From JAJTZA01 sp041749815 (GTDB lineage Bacteria > Verrucomicrobiota > Verrucomicrobiia > Chthoniobacterales > Terrimicrobiaceae): a stretch of DNA of 18,391 nucleotides. Each line of letters begins with the position of its first letter. The stretch's first letter is position 1. The notes under the pieces were generated by a model. It saw only the letters and a list, made by a program, of their open reading frames with translations, had not been told where the DNA came from and searched no databases. The stretch is from positions 1-18,391 of the forward strand of contig JBGTAR010000024.1 of NCBI GenBank assembly GCA_041749815.1, given 5' to 3'. The position numbers were made by a program, and so were the translations under genes. Below, piece after piece: positions 6,401 through 15,051 of the stretch.

Positions 6401-8444
6401 AGGTCATCATTGTGTGCCCGCGGTAGCTTTCCATAACCTCCCTGCTTCCGTCCGGCAGAAAAACAAGCAGCCCTCGCCCCATCCCGTCACCAATCGGGAC
6501 GGGAATGTATTGATAGAAGTCGGTGTTGCCATAGGGAGTGGTCAACCGGGAAATAAAACCATCGGAGCCGTAAACAAACGATGACTCGATACCGATCACA
6601 TCCCGAATTTTTTCGAGGCGCGTGAGTCCAGAATCGTAGGTGAATTCGGCATATCGTCCGAAGGGATCTGTCACTCGATAAATTTTGTAGAATCCCGCGT
6701 TTGAGCCAGAATTCGATTTGTAGGTGATGGTTGTGGCTTGGTTGAGACCGTCAACGATGGTGGTAAGCCGCAAGTTGCTATCATAATTGAGCGTGGTGGC
6801 GTTTCCTTGTGGGTCGATGATTTGCTTCAGGAAAATCCGGCCGGTGGAGCCATCAGTCTGGGAATAAAGCTCTCGAGTTCCGTCGGGGAGCTGACGCTCG
6901 TAGCGATTGGCGCTCTTTTTTCGAAGAACGGCTGCCGAGTAGATGGAACTGTCAAATTCAGAAGTGAGCGGATTGTAGCCGCTGAAGGGAAAGCTCTCGC
7001 TGCCTCCATTCCGCAGCCGAACGATGACATTTCCACTGGTGTCCACTTCCGCATAAGAAACCCAGTTGTTGACCCAGAAGGCGCCGAGGTTTGTGAAGTT
7101 AAAGTTCTGCGGTTGTCCGGCTTCTAAATGTGTGTAGGAGGCTCTGAAATGAACCGGCCTGCCAAATGGTGGGTTGTATCCCACTGGCGCATCAGTTAGG
7201 TGAAGAGTGGCCAACATTTTGAAAATCCCGTGAGTTGCCATCCCGGTGCCTGATGAACACGACGTCTTCTCATTCTCACACGAGGTCGCGTTGGGATCTG
7301 ACCCTTCTGAGCCACCTTTGCCCCATATTTTGGAGGCTTCCTCGGCACTGATGGCAGACCAACCTGCTGGCAGGCGACCATCCTGGTTCGGAACCAGTCC
7401 AAAACCAGTGGCTTCCGCTTCCAACGCCTCCGCGGTCACCCAAAGCTCCCCGCCAAAGGTGGGATCTTCAACCAAGAACTTGCCTTTGTAGGTGCGGGTG
7501 ATGGCGGCAAAGTGCCCAACCTTCCAGTGAACAACCATGGGTACGGCCCAAGCAGCGCCGGGGGCTCTTTTGGCAGGAATCATCTCACGCCCCGCTCTTT
7601 GAGATAACTTCTGGAGCTGATCCAAGCTTGTTCCCTGCTGAGTTGATGGTTCTTTTGCTATGACCGGGTCTATGGTTTCCGTGCCATCTTGGGAGTTCAT
7701 GACTGCGTTGACAGCATAAGGACCGCAGCGGAAGCCTTCTGATGGTTTGTTGGTCATTATCCAATGGCCTTGCCTGGCATGAGAAATCAGATTCTGGGCG
7801 CGTCCAGTAATATCCCGAGAATCAGCCTCGGTAAAAAGTTCCTCCAGCCGATTGAAACGGCCGAAGCGGGCATTGAGGTCTGCGAGTTCTCCAAGAGCCC
7901 GATCTGCGAGAGATTGGCCAACTTGGGTTTCATCGGACTTTGCGGTGTTCCATACCGTCTCAAACATCTCCATGGAACTGGTAAAGAATCCGCTGTTTCG
8001 CAGAAGAAGGGCGACGTTAGTCTGGAGTGCCGGGCTCCATCGAGAAGTGGGGTATTTTTCGAGAAAACTTTTCAACGCAGAAATATCCGCGCGATCAGCC
8101 TGTCCCGCATATTGGGCAAGAGCTTCCGCTATGGCGACGTTCTCGCCATCCACAACGACTGAGCCCACAGGAATCAGAGGTTCCGGAAAGACTCGCGCTA
8201 GTTGGATTTCTTCATCGGAAGGGTCATTAGAAAAAGCCACCGAAGTGTCTGCAATGCCTTCGTCCCTACCAAGCACAGGCTCGACTTGCGCTGCGGCAAG
8301 CGCTTCCGCTTCCACCGCAGATACGGGGTCCACTGCATGGGCGGGGCTGAGGGCGATCAGGATGACAGCGGGCCAACCAACCCAAATTTGCAGAAAGCAA
8401 AGCAGGCTGGCGATTAACTTGAAGGCGGGTCGTTGCGGGCTCAT
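3411..8444 (-). CDS. Secreted C39-like peptidase / RHS-YD repeat protein
   Basis: The product is 1677 residues from the ATG at 8444. It begins with a signal peptide: a short basic start, a long hydrophobic core and AHA as cleavage site near residue 36. A helical region (about 110-220) precedes a papain-like C39-type peptidase domain with Cys240 (RCGPYA), His311 (VGHFAAI) and Asp327 (VEDPTF). Next come an RHS N-terminal beta region (from about 400) and many YD repeats (for example YDALNRPTKTTYPD). A small inserted domain lies near 1310-1375. The RHS core (about 1484-1588) contains LRDHLGSIRG, RWLSRDPIG and NNPVNYFDPMG. The 89-residue variable tail has two hydrophobic stretches and resembles no toxin I recognise. 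An upstream ATG at 8486 would overlap the preceding gene by 20 bases; 8444 is chosen because it gives a normal signal peptide. RHS proteins form hollow shells around a C-terminal cargo. The partner and target here are unknown. Confidence 0.85.
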   Translation of the reverse strand: MSPQRPAFKLIASLLCFLQIWVGWPAVILIALSPAHAVDPVSAVEAEALAAAQVEPVLGRDEGIADTSVAFSNDPSDEEIQLARVFPEPLIPVGSVVVDGENVAIAEALAQYAGQADRADISALKSFLEKYPTSRWSPALQTNVALLLRNSGFFTSSMEMFETVWNTAKSDETQVGQSLADRALGELADLNARFGRFNRLEELFTEADSRDITGRAQNLISHARQGHWIMTNKPSEGFRCGPYAVNAVMNSQDGTETIDPVIAKEPSTQQGTSLDQLQKLSQRAGREMIPAKRAPGAAWAVPMVVHWKVGHFAAITRTYKGKFLVEDPTFGGELWVTAEALEAEATGFGLVPNQDGRLPAGWSAISAEEASKIWGKGGSEGSDPNATSCENEKTSCSSGTGMATHGIFKMLATLHLTDAPVGYNPPFGRPVHFRASYTHLEAGQPQNFNFTNLGAFWVNNWVSYAEVDTSGNVIVRLRNGGSESFPFSGYNPLTSEFDSSIYSAAVLRKKSANRYERQLPDGTRELYSQTDGSTGRIFLKQIIDPQGNATTLNYDSNLRLTTIVDGLNQATTITYKSNSGSNAGFYKIYRVTDPFGRYAEFTYDSGLTRLEKIRDVIGIESSFVYGSDGFISRLTTPYGNTDFYQYIPVPIGDGMGRGLLVFLPDGSREVMESYRGHTMMTYYWSRKAMAMAPGDRSMAEQTRWLMSQEGNIMKDVPDWRKQAFEAPVYFTYPAQGDPTESPDPNDPPGTLHRHVGALRHPDTITQALAGGGEQVSRFEYNKLGNVTEHTDPIGRKFEFKYAVNNVDLLEVRQIRNGANQLLKKTIFDKRHLPLKMIAASGRETNFTYNSRGQVLTITNPRNEVTTYTYNANGYLTKIDGSLAGDLDRTEAGYDSFGRLRTITQVEGPGAANAWTVTMDYDALNRPTKTTYPDTTTEETVYSRLDPIRSKDRLGRWTTRIYDALGQKVEERDPQGRLFKYEWCRCGALQKLTDPKGQVTHWSYDAQARLTKKTYPDNSEEIYTYEPVTTSGRLLSVTDPAGNVATYGYHADDSIASITRSAASGFAPVAPVTVSWDPDFRRVSTVSDTYGQYTYAYTPYANDSYGTPQNGRGQLENISFDTLNTTIAYEYDELGRIANRQIDGNSNESSWNYDAAGRLSSWTNALGTFTPTYVNAAYGVERMESLAFPSGQTVNYDWGTNVEDFRLKEIEHLGPGTTALLKFGYVTDAISRISQWKKQRGTEPMERFELGYNRSDELTSAVLRDDSTNAILKQFFYSYDPAANRTSEQIDTAVTSGTFNSLNQLTDISAGGKTRFQGTLNEPGTVTAGGQPAWMQGGTNFVADVSLTSGTNSIAVVAKDANNNTKTNTYQVIVPGGTGKSLSYDLAGNTISDGTHTFTWDAASRLVKITYGDNATSEFGYDAFGRRVKIVEKDSAGNATSTKQFVFDGLAIAEQRDGDNVLTTRYFQDGYVIGANATPAVDQQFYYLRDHLGSIRGVFNRDEQAIEVYQDFDPYGRMTLTDGTNNTASDMSYTGHYRHSKSGMYLTMYRAYSPELARWLSRDPIGEVGGINLYAYVANNPVNYFDPMGAFSWPSVVGVVGGIVSVALFPTYPVVAIGIGVVAAGFLIYDLYDTCNTRQQLEDIVTDTTKNYFDTINELSQPGSENLPDPLNSSSGSQ

Positions 8445-8466
8445 GGTTTGTGGCAGGTCGATTGTT

Positions 8467-11400
8467 TCAAGGAATGAGGGTGGCATTCACCGGAAGGGTG
8501 AGAGTAATTGTGGGGGCACTCCCGGGAGTTGGGTCCGTATTCGAGGAGGCCGTGGGGTCAAGCGGGTAGGTGTCGGCCCCATCTGGAACTCCATCCCCGT
8601 CCGAGTCCGCCCAGAAGGGGTTGGTGCCAAGCGCCAACTCAACGGCGTTGCTCAGCCCGTCTCCATCGCTGTCAAGAGCCGCAGGGTTGAACCCGGAGTT
8701 GTATTCCTGACCATCAGAAAGGCCGTTTCCGTTTGTGTCCCAAACGTTGGGATCCGTGCCGAGTTCGATTTCCTTCCAACGAGGAAGCCCGTCCCCATCC
8801 CCATCGGTGCCAAGATTGTAACGAGTGCTCAAATATTTTTCGACGGCCGCTTGCTCGGAAAGAGTAAGAACACGGTCGAAAAGCAGAACCTCCGCGATGT
8901 CTCCGCCAAAAGATTGTGTGCCACTTCCGCTTCCGCCAATACGAAGGGGTTGAGTGCTGTGCGCGATGTCCTGCGACATCCAAAAGGGAGCCAATGGCGA
9001 TCCGTTGATCAAAACAGCAAGCGAGCTTTTATTGTAGGAAAGCTGGGCAAGGAATTCCGACGAAGCGGAAACAGTTGCCGTTACTTTATTTGTAGAGTTT
9101 GAATTAACAAAAAAGCCATAGGTGTCGCCCGAGCCCTGCCGGATAAATCCGTAGCCGTTTGCAAACGAAGTCGAGTCGCTCTTGTAAAATATTGCTCCTG
9201 AATTACCACCACCTGAACGCTTGGCCACAAGGTAGATGGTCGGTGTAACCGGGCGGGTTGCGGGACTATCTGCCACACTAAGAAAATCATTGCTTCCATC
9301 AAACCTCACGACAGGAAGTCCATTAATGGCAGAAGAAACGGCGATTGGCTGGTTGGACGTTGTTGACTGTGTCCCGTGATTTCCCAAACCTGATTGGTCG
9401 GCCCAGGAGGTCACCACATTCCCAGCCCCGGTGGAGACCCCATAATCCGCACGAAGCCACAGCTTTAGCTCGGATTTATCAAAAATGGCTGTCGAATCCT
9501 TTTTGTATGTCCGTTGCACAATCGAACTGGGAGTGTATCCGCTACCAAAAGCACGGGCTTTAATTGTTGTGTCCGAGGTGATTGCCGGCGGATTTTGGGG
9601 GTCGAAAACCGGGGAGGAGAGCGAAGGGTCCGTGATACCATCCAGCGTGTAGCGAATTTCAGATCCTGATGCGGGAGATCCCATCGTGATCGAAAGGCTT
9701 TCCGAGAAAATCTGCTCAGGGGTGAGAGTTGGAGCAGGAAGTTGCGGAGCGCTGCCAAGGTTGTAGCGCTGATAGAGGTAAAATTCGACACCTATGCGTT
9801 CCAAATCCGAAAGAGCTCGATTAAAAACAAGGACTTCCGCTATCTGGCCATCAAGGTAGCGAGTGGTCCCTGCTGAACCCACAAAGTTTCCTGCTGCGGA
9901 GTCATACGAAGTGATTCCACTGGAATTTGCGGCTGTTCCGGTGAGCACACCATTGACATGGACGGTTATACTTGACTGATCATAGCGGCCTGCCATCACC
10001 CCAAAGCTGTTGGTTGGGACCGTGCCTGTGGCAAAATTCCCTCCCCCATTGTTGGTATTGATATTAAAGCGCATCTGCGTTCCGCTGCTTCCTTTTAGCA
10101 GGCCATATCCCTCATTTTCGCCATCACCCCCTCCGCGAAAAAACGTCCGATAGTTACTACTCGTGTCATCATTCCTTCCGACAACGAATACGGTGACTGC
10201 CTGAGGACGAAGAGCTGAGGTGGAGGGAATAAATAGAGAATCTCCGCCATCAAAATCTAGCGCGGGTTTGGAATTCACGGAGCTACTCAGAAAAGTGGGC
10301 CGAGCGGATGATGTGGCTTGAGCCGCATTATTGGAATTACCTGATTGGTCCGCCCATGAGGTGACCACACCAGCGCTTGTCTGGATTCCGGTGTCAGACC
10401 TCAGCCAAAGGGAAAGTCCCAGCCTGCTAAACGCAGCTGTCGAATCGACATTGTAGGTTGCACTCACCACTGGGCTGGCTGTGAATCCTGACTTAAAAGC
10501 CTTCACATTCACAGTTGTCGTGGCGGTGATCTGAGGAGGGCTGTTGGGATCGTATACCGGCGAGGAATCGGTGGGAATTGTTGAACCATATTCGTATCGA
10601 ATAGTCGCTCCCATGGGATGGGCGGGAATCGCCAGAGAAAACGGTCCGCTGGCAATATTACTGGGTGGGAGGGACGGTGCCACAAGGGAAGGTGCCGAGC
10701 CAATGTTGTATCGCTGATAGAGGTATAAATCGACGGTGGAGCGCTCCGAATCCGTAAGAGCCCGGTTGAAAACAAGAACCTCCGCAATCTGGCCTTGCAG
10801 GTAAACCCCGGACCCTGACGAACCTATAAAGTTTCCTGCGACGGAATCATAGGAAGTTATGCCAATCGTGTTGGGTGTTGTTCCTGCGACGATTCCGTTG
10901 AGATAAAAGGTGATCTGGGATTGGTCGTAACGCCCAGTCATGATTCCAAAACTGTTGGTTGGGACCGTGGCAGTAGCAAAATTGCCTGTCCCATTGTTGC
11001 CATTGATATTGAAGCGCATCTCGGTCCCACTGCTTCGCTTCAACAACCCGTAGCCCTCACTATCACTATCCCCACCTCCTCGAAAGAAGGTTCGGTAACT
11101 ATTCCCGCTGTCCGTGTTTTGGCCAACCACAAAAACAGTCACCGACTGCGGACGGAGATCTGATGTTGGAGGGATGAAGAGCGAGTCATCTCCATTGAAT
11201 TGCAATGCAGGCTTCGAATTGACTGCACTGCTAACGAATATGGGGCGAGCTGAGGATGTCGATTGGGAGGCATTGTTGGATTTACCTGATTGGTCTATCC
11301 ATGAGGTGACCGCTCCGGCGCTGGTCTGTACCCCTGCATCAGCCTTAAGCCAAAGAGCCAATCCGTTCCTTGTAAAATCGGTTGAGGGGTCGATCGTGAA

Positions 11401-14400
11401 GGTGTTTTGTGAAATTGAGCTGTTCTGGAAGCCCGTCCTCACAGCGATCGCCTTCACGGTGGTGGTGCTGGTGATTGGAATAGCTCCCGTGTATTGCAGG
11501 GAGGACGTCGTAGGATTCGTACCATCTATTGTGTAGTAAACTGTTGCGCCGTTGGGGACAGCTAGCGTCAGGTCAAAAGGACCTGGGAGGATGCTTGATG
11601 AATTCGAAAACACCGGAGAAGTAAGGATTGGCTGAATCCCGAGTCCGTATTTCAAGAAGAGATATGATGCGATCTCTTGCCGCTCTGAGAGTGAGATAGC
11701 CCTGTCATAAACCAAGACCTCCAAGATATCCCCAGCAAATGGGCGTTGGCTACCTCGACCTCCGAGATAGAAGGGTGTGGTGGTGGCTGTCAGAGGAGAG
11801 GAAAAATTGCTCGATATGGCTGCGCCTCCACTGATGGTGATGATGTTTTGGGATTGATTGTAAATTCCTTCAAGAATTCCAAAAGAGTTGGCCAGAAGGG
11901 TGCCAGAGACGGAGTTCGTTAGAACAGACATCCAGGGGGATGTCGCGTTGGAGAAGTCCATAGTGAACCCGGTGTTCAGGGCAGGGTCAAACTTCTCGAC
12001 CACTGTTGCCGCCCCCGAGCCTGTGGTTCGTCTTACAACTGCAATCGATGAGATTTGTGTTGGATTAAACGTGGCCAGACTTGGGATGGTAAGAAAATCA
12101 TTCGAACCATCAAAACGAACTGAAGGTTTACCAGATAGTATCCCTGTCTGAAAAAGTGGACTGGAAGCGGGTGCGGAGGATACGGCCTTGTTCCCAAGCC
12201 CTGATTGATCATCCCATTGTTCCACGGAGGAACCGGATGAAAGAGAAATGGTATCTGATCTGAGCCAGAGCTTAAGCCCCGAACGGGAGATTCCAGAAGT
12301 GGAGGGATCGATGACGTATGAGAAAGTTGAAATCGGACTGATTGCATATCCGGCCTTGACTGCAACAGCTTTGATGACGCTCGTGGAGGCAACAATGATC
12401 GGCACTGTATAGGCGGGTGAGTAGAGAGTTGGAGTAGATCCATCTGTCGTGTAGTGGACGATTGTATCAGGGGGGCCATTCAAAGTGACCGAGATTTCGC
12501 CACTGTAGGTTCCCGGAGCCAGACTTGCAGTCGGAGCAGATATTAATGTTTTGGCAATGGAATACTTTGTCGATAAATAGGTTTCCAGATCCTTTCGCTC
12601 CGATGGACTAAGGGCTCTATCGTAAAAGAGCACTTCTGCCAAATCTCCCGAAAAGTAGTTGTTGTCCTGCTTCCCGATGAAGGGCTCAGAGAATAGCAAA
12701 GGTGAAGTGTTTCCGACTATTGGATCTCCCTCGATGCCAGTATCCCTTGTGAATTTTGCATTTATTGAGTATCCGTTATACCCGCCCGTCGGATTAGCGG
12801 CAAACATGGTGAAGGAACCACTTTCGCCCAAGGTAAAGGAGATATTGGTTAATTGGACATTGCCTGGCCTCGTGGAATTGTTGACCAGATTGGAAACCCC
12901 TGTACCTGAGACAGAAAGAGAATCATCCGCAGTGCCAGTTAATTGCACCGTTGAGGTGGTTCCAAAGGGGTTGTTAACAGTCACGTTTCCGGGACTATTG
13001 CTTGCATTGTAAGATTTAGAGAATGATTGAGTGCTTGTTCCGTTGAAAAGGGACAGGAGCCGTTGTCCACTGCTATTCCTGCTACCAATAATAGTAAAAA
13101 TTGATCCCGTGGGGTTGAGGCCCAAATCCAGGATTGGAGACGCATTGTGAAACTCTACAGAACCATTTGAGAAGCGGATTCCGTTTGAATCATTGGAGGC
13201 GCTACTGAACAGCCCCCGCAGATTACTGGTCGAACCCGTCACTGCTACGAAGGTCATGGGAAGAGCATCCCCCGAATTTAAAGCTTGGCCCGCCTTCAAA
13301 TACTGGTTAGAGCCATTAAAACGAATGACAGGATGCACCCCCATTGCATTCGGATATTTTATTGGGGCTGATGAGGAATCATTGGCCACCCCGTTCTCCT
13401 GACCGGATTGATCATTCCATGCAATGGCCTTACCTACGCTTTCGATCACTCCAACATCAGCTCTCAACCACATTGCCAAGCCGTCTCGTGGAACAAGAGA
13501 ACTCGCAGGCTCGATCACATAGTTCGCCGTGAAATCAGCCCCGTGCACTCCATTCAGGTAAGCAACTGCCCGAAGAGTCAAAGAACTTGAAACAGAAATC
13601 GGTCCCGTGTAAAGATTCGAAGTCGCGCTGGGAGCACTCCCATCGAGAGTGTAATAAATCACCTCACCGAAAGAGGCCGTCAGATTAACAGAAAATGGGC
13701 CGGAATAGACCCCCCCACCTATGCTTGCAGTTACACCTGTGGAAACCCCGTATTTTCCAGCCAGATAGGACTCCACAGATCGCTTCTCAGAGGCGCTCAA
13801 AACGCGGTTGAAAAAGAGAACCTCCGCAATGTCTCCGGTGAGAGCCTTGGAGGAACCTACGCCACCGAGAACCAGCGGGGCAGTGGAAGAGACCAGCAAT
13901 TCTGAGAATGGGGCAACGACCGATTCTCCCCCTGCGAGCGACAGTTTTATCCTCTTACCATCAAAAACTCCTGAGAAGATGCCCAGAGTTCCAGTTGCAA
14001 GGGGAAGGGATGCCGCAGTATTACCTTGAATAATGAATGAAACTTTGGACCCGCTAGAGGTTCGTCCCATAGCATATCCGCTATTCAAGTTTGATGGTGC
14101 TTTTGATAGAAAGACTCCATCACTGGCACCCCCTGAGTGTCTTCCTACTACGAATAGGGACATTTGGCTGGGCCGAAGAGGAGGCGAATCTGGAACAAGT
14201 AGCTGCTTATTGTTTCCATCAAAGAGAATCGAAGGCAAATCATTGATTTGGGCATCCTGCCAAACAGGCTGGCTGGCAGAATTGGTTTGTTCAGCGTCGT
14301 TGAAAATACCAGTTTGATCCTCCCAGACTGCCACTTTTGGAGCAATTCCTCCAATAATTCCTACATCCGAACGCAGCCAGAGCTGCAGGTTTGGGATAGC

Positions 14401-15051
14401 ATAGGGGAGATTTCCGCTCAATGTAACCCCCTCAAACTCCGCAGTAGCGATAGTTCCCGGAACACCGCTGCTCGTGGCAAACCCCACATAAAAGGTTGAT
14501 CCGGAGAAATCCGAAAAATCCCTCCCAAGCAAATCCCAAGTCGTGCCGTCTGCAGAAATAAATGCCAGAAATTCATTGCCCGCCTTCTGCAGTCTAAGCC
14601 ATACAGGCGCTGCGACACTCGGACCTACGGTCTTCAATGATGTGCCATTATTATCTTTCCGTATCCAGAAATTTGCCCCGTCTTGTAGCGAAACGTTCAG
14701 CGCAGCCGTTTTTGCACCCGGATCAAGGGATTCCCTAATAACTAAACCCGCAGCTCCATAGGGATTCATCGGGAAAGGGGCGATAAGAGATCCCACATAA
14801 ACTGTGATTTCCGAGTCCGAGCTTGCTGTCTGGTAAACATAACTCATTGAATCAGATACACCTCCCATCCCTTGACCTGCACCAGTCACTACGTATGTGT
14901 TGGTAGGTGCATTCAAGGAAAATCCCCCCGCACTCCCAACCGGACCGATATCAGCGTGTGTCCAGTTTAACGCGATAGACTTAGTCTGTACAAGAAACAG
15001 GGAACAAATTGCCAAAAGTAAGAAGTTCAACAAAATAGAAGGGGATTTCAT
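8467..15051 (-). CDS. Giant secreted LamG / chitobiase-C-terminal-like repeat protein
   Basis: The 2194-residue exported protein has a signal peptide (hydrophobic 8-21, cleavage near 27). A beta-sandwich region (about 30-212) is followed by six LamG/concanavalin-like units at about 216-438, 517-832, 919-1139, 1225-1451, 1540-1766 and 1856-2082. Each unit opens with a variant of LxLWLRxDxG...W.DQSG and closes with DIAEVLFFxRxLS. Five spacers of about 75 residues (439-514, 838-915, 1143-1222, 1454-1537, 1772-1850), with motifs like YYTLDGSxP and IKAVAVKxGY, match the chitobiase C-terminal/Fn3-associated type. A calcium-binding type 3 repeat tail (2083-2166, DxDGDGL pattern) follows. Unit two carries about 90 extra residues. 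The protein stops soon after TITLTLPVNATLIP, which looks like the first strand of an Ig-like domain. A surface-binding or adhesin role is inferred. No Shine-Dalgarno is clear at the start. Confidence 0.88.
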   Translation of the reverse strand: MKSPSILLNFLLLAICSLFLVQTKSIALNWTHADIGPVGSAGGFSLNAPTNTYVVTGAGQGMGGVSDSMSYVYQTASSDSEITVYVGSLIAPFPMNPYGAAGLVIRESLDPGAKTAALNVSLQDGANFWIRKDNNGTSLKTVGPSVAAPVWLRLQKAGNEFLAFISADGTTWDLLGRDFSDFSGSTFYVGFATSSGVPGTIATAEFEGVTLSGNLPYAIPNLQLWLRSDVGIIGGIAPKVAVWEDQTGIFNDAEQTNSASQPVWQDAQINDLPSILFDGNNKQLLVPDSPPLRPSQMSLFVVGRHSGGASDGVFLSKAPSNLNSGYAMGRTSSGSKVSFIIQGNTAASLPLATGTLGIFSGVFDGKRIKLSLAGGESVVAPFSELLVSSTAPLVLGGVGSSKALTGDIAEVLFFNRVLSASEKRSVESYLAGKYGVSTGVTASIGGGVYSGPFSVNLTASFGEVIYYTLDGSAPSATSNLYTGPISVSSSLTLRAVAYLNGVHGADFTANYVIEPASSLVPRDGLAMWLRADVGVIESVGKAIAWNDQSGQENGVANDSSSAPIKYPNAMGVHPVIRFNGSNQYLKAGQALNSGDALPMTFVAVTGSTSNLRGLFSSASNDSNGIRFSNGSVEFHNASPILDLGLNPTGSIFTIIGSRNSSGQRLLSLFNGTSTQSFSKSYNASNSPGNVTVNNPFGTTSTVQLTGTADDSLSVSGTGVSNLVNNSTRPGNVQLTNISFTLGESGSFTMFAANPTGGYNGYSINAKFTRDTGIEGDPIVGNTSPLLFSEPFIGKQDNNYFSGDLAEVLFYDRALSPSERKDLETYLSTKYSIAKTLISAPTASLAPGTYSGEISVTLNGPPDTIVHYTTDGSTPTLYSPAYTVPIIVASTSVIKAVAVKAGYAISPISTFSYVIDPSTSGISRSGLKLWLRSDTISLSSGSSVEQWDDQSGLGNKAVSSAPASSPLFQTGILSGKPSVRFDGSNDFLTIPSLATFNPTQISSIAVVRRTTGSGAATVVEKFDPALNTGFTMDFSNATSPWMSVLTNSVSGTLLANSFGILEGIYNQSQNIITISGGAAISSNFSSPLTATTTPFYLGGRGSQRPFAGDILEVLVYDRAISLSERQEIASYLFLKYGLGIQPILTSPVFSNSSSILPGPFDLTLAVPNGATVYYTIDGTNPTTSSLQYTGAIPITSTTTVKAIAVRTGFQNSSISQNTFTIDPSTDFTRNGLALWLKADAGVQTSAGAVTSWIDQSGKSNNASQSTSSARPIFVSSAVNSKPALQFNGDDSLFIPPTSDLRPQSVTVFVVGQNTDSGNSYRTFFRGGGDSDSEGYGLLKRSSGTEMRFNINGNNGTGNFATATVPTNSFGIMTGRYDQSQITFYLNGIVAGTTPNTIGITSYDSVAGNFIGSSGSGVYLQGQIAEVLVFNRALTDSERSTVDLYLYQRYNIGSAPSLVAPSLPPSNIASGPFSLAIPAHPMGATIRYEYGSTIPTDSSPVYDPNSPPQITATTTVNVKAFKSGFTASPVVSATYNVDSTAAFSRLGLSLWLRSDTGIQTSAGVVTSWADQSGNSNNAAQATSSARPTFLSSSVNSKPALDFDGGDSLFIPSTSALRPQAVTVFVVGRNDDTSSNYRTFFRGGGDGENEGYGLLKGSSGTQMRFNINTNNGGGNFATGTVPTNSFGVMAGRYDQSSITVHVNGVLTGTAANSSGITSYDSAAGNFVGSAGTTRYLDGQIAEVLVFNRALSDLERIGVEFYLYQRYNLGSAPQLPAPTLTPEQIFSESLSITMGSPASGSEIRYTLDGITDPSLSSPVFDPQNPPAITSDTTIKARAFGSGYTPSSIVQRTYKKDSTAIFDKSELKLWLRADYGVSTGAGNVVTSWADQSGLGNHGTQSTTSNQPIAVSSAINGLPVVRFDGSNDFLSVADSPATRPVTPTIYLVAKRSGGGNSGAIFYKSDSTSFANGYGFIRQGSGDTYGFFVNSNSTNKVTATVSASSEFLAQLSYNKSSLAVLINGSPLAPFWMSQDIAHSTQPLRIGGSGSGTQSFGGDIAEVLLFDRVLTLSEQAAVEKYLSTRYNLGTDGDGDGLPRWKEIELGTDPNVWDTNGNGLSDGQEYNSGFNPAALDSDGDGLSNAVELALGTNPFWADSDGDGVPDGADTYPLDPTASSNTDPTPGSAPTITLTLPVNATLIP
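9754..10434 (-). repeat. LamG unit 5, copy two of a recent tandem duplication
   Basis: This encodes residues about 1540-1766. It is much closer to unit 4 than any other pair in the protein and shares phrases such as YRTFFRGGGD, TVPTNSFG and GQIAEVLVFNRAL. The repeat period, including the intervening chitobiase-like spacer, is 315 codons. Confidence 0.7.
10699..11379 (-). repeat. LamG unit 4, copy one of a recent tandem duplication
   Basis: This encodes residues about 1225-1451 of the giant LamG protein. It matches unit 5 at a constant offset of 945 bases (for example CCAAAACTGTTGGTTGGGAC at 10946 against the near-identical stretch at 10001). About four residues in five agree over 1265-1350. 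Borders are approximate. Confidence 0.7.

Noticed and set aside
8444..8486. Frameshift joining the LamG and RHS genes into one protein
   Set aside because: The RHS product has its own complete signal peptide just after the LamG stop, which argues for two separately exported proteins.
7852..9102. 416-codon plus-strand frame spanning the RHS/LamG gene junction
   Set aside because: It lies antisense to two strongly supported genes, and its Ser/Arg/Val-rich composition is that of an antisense frame. The minus-strand frames show clear domains throughout.
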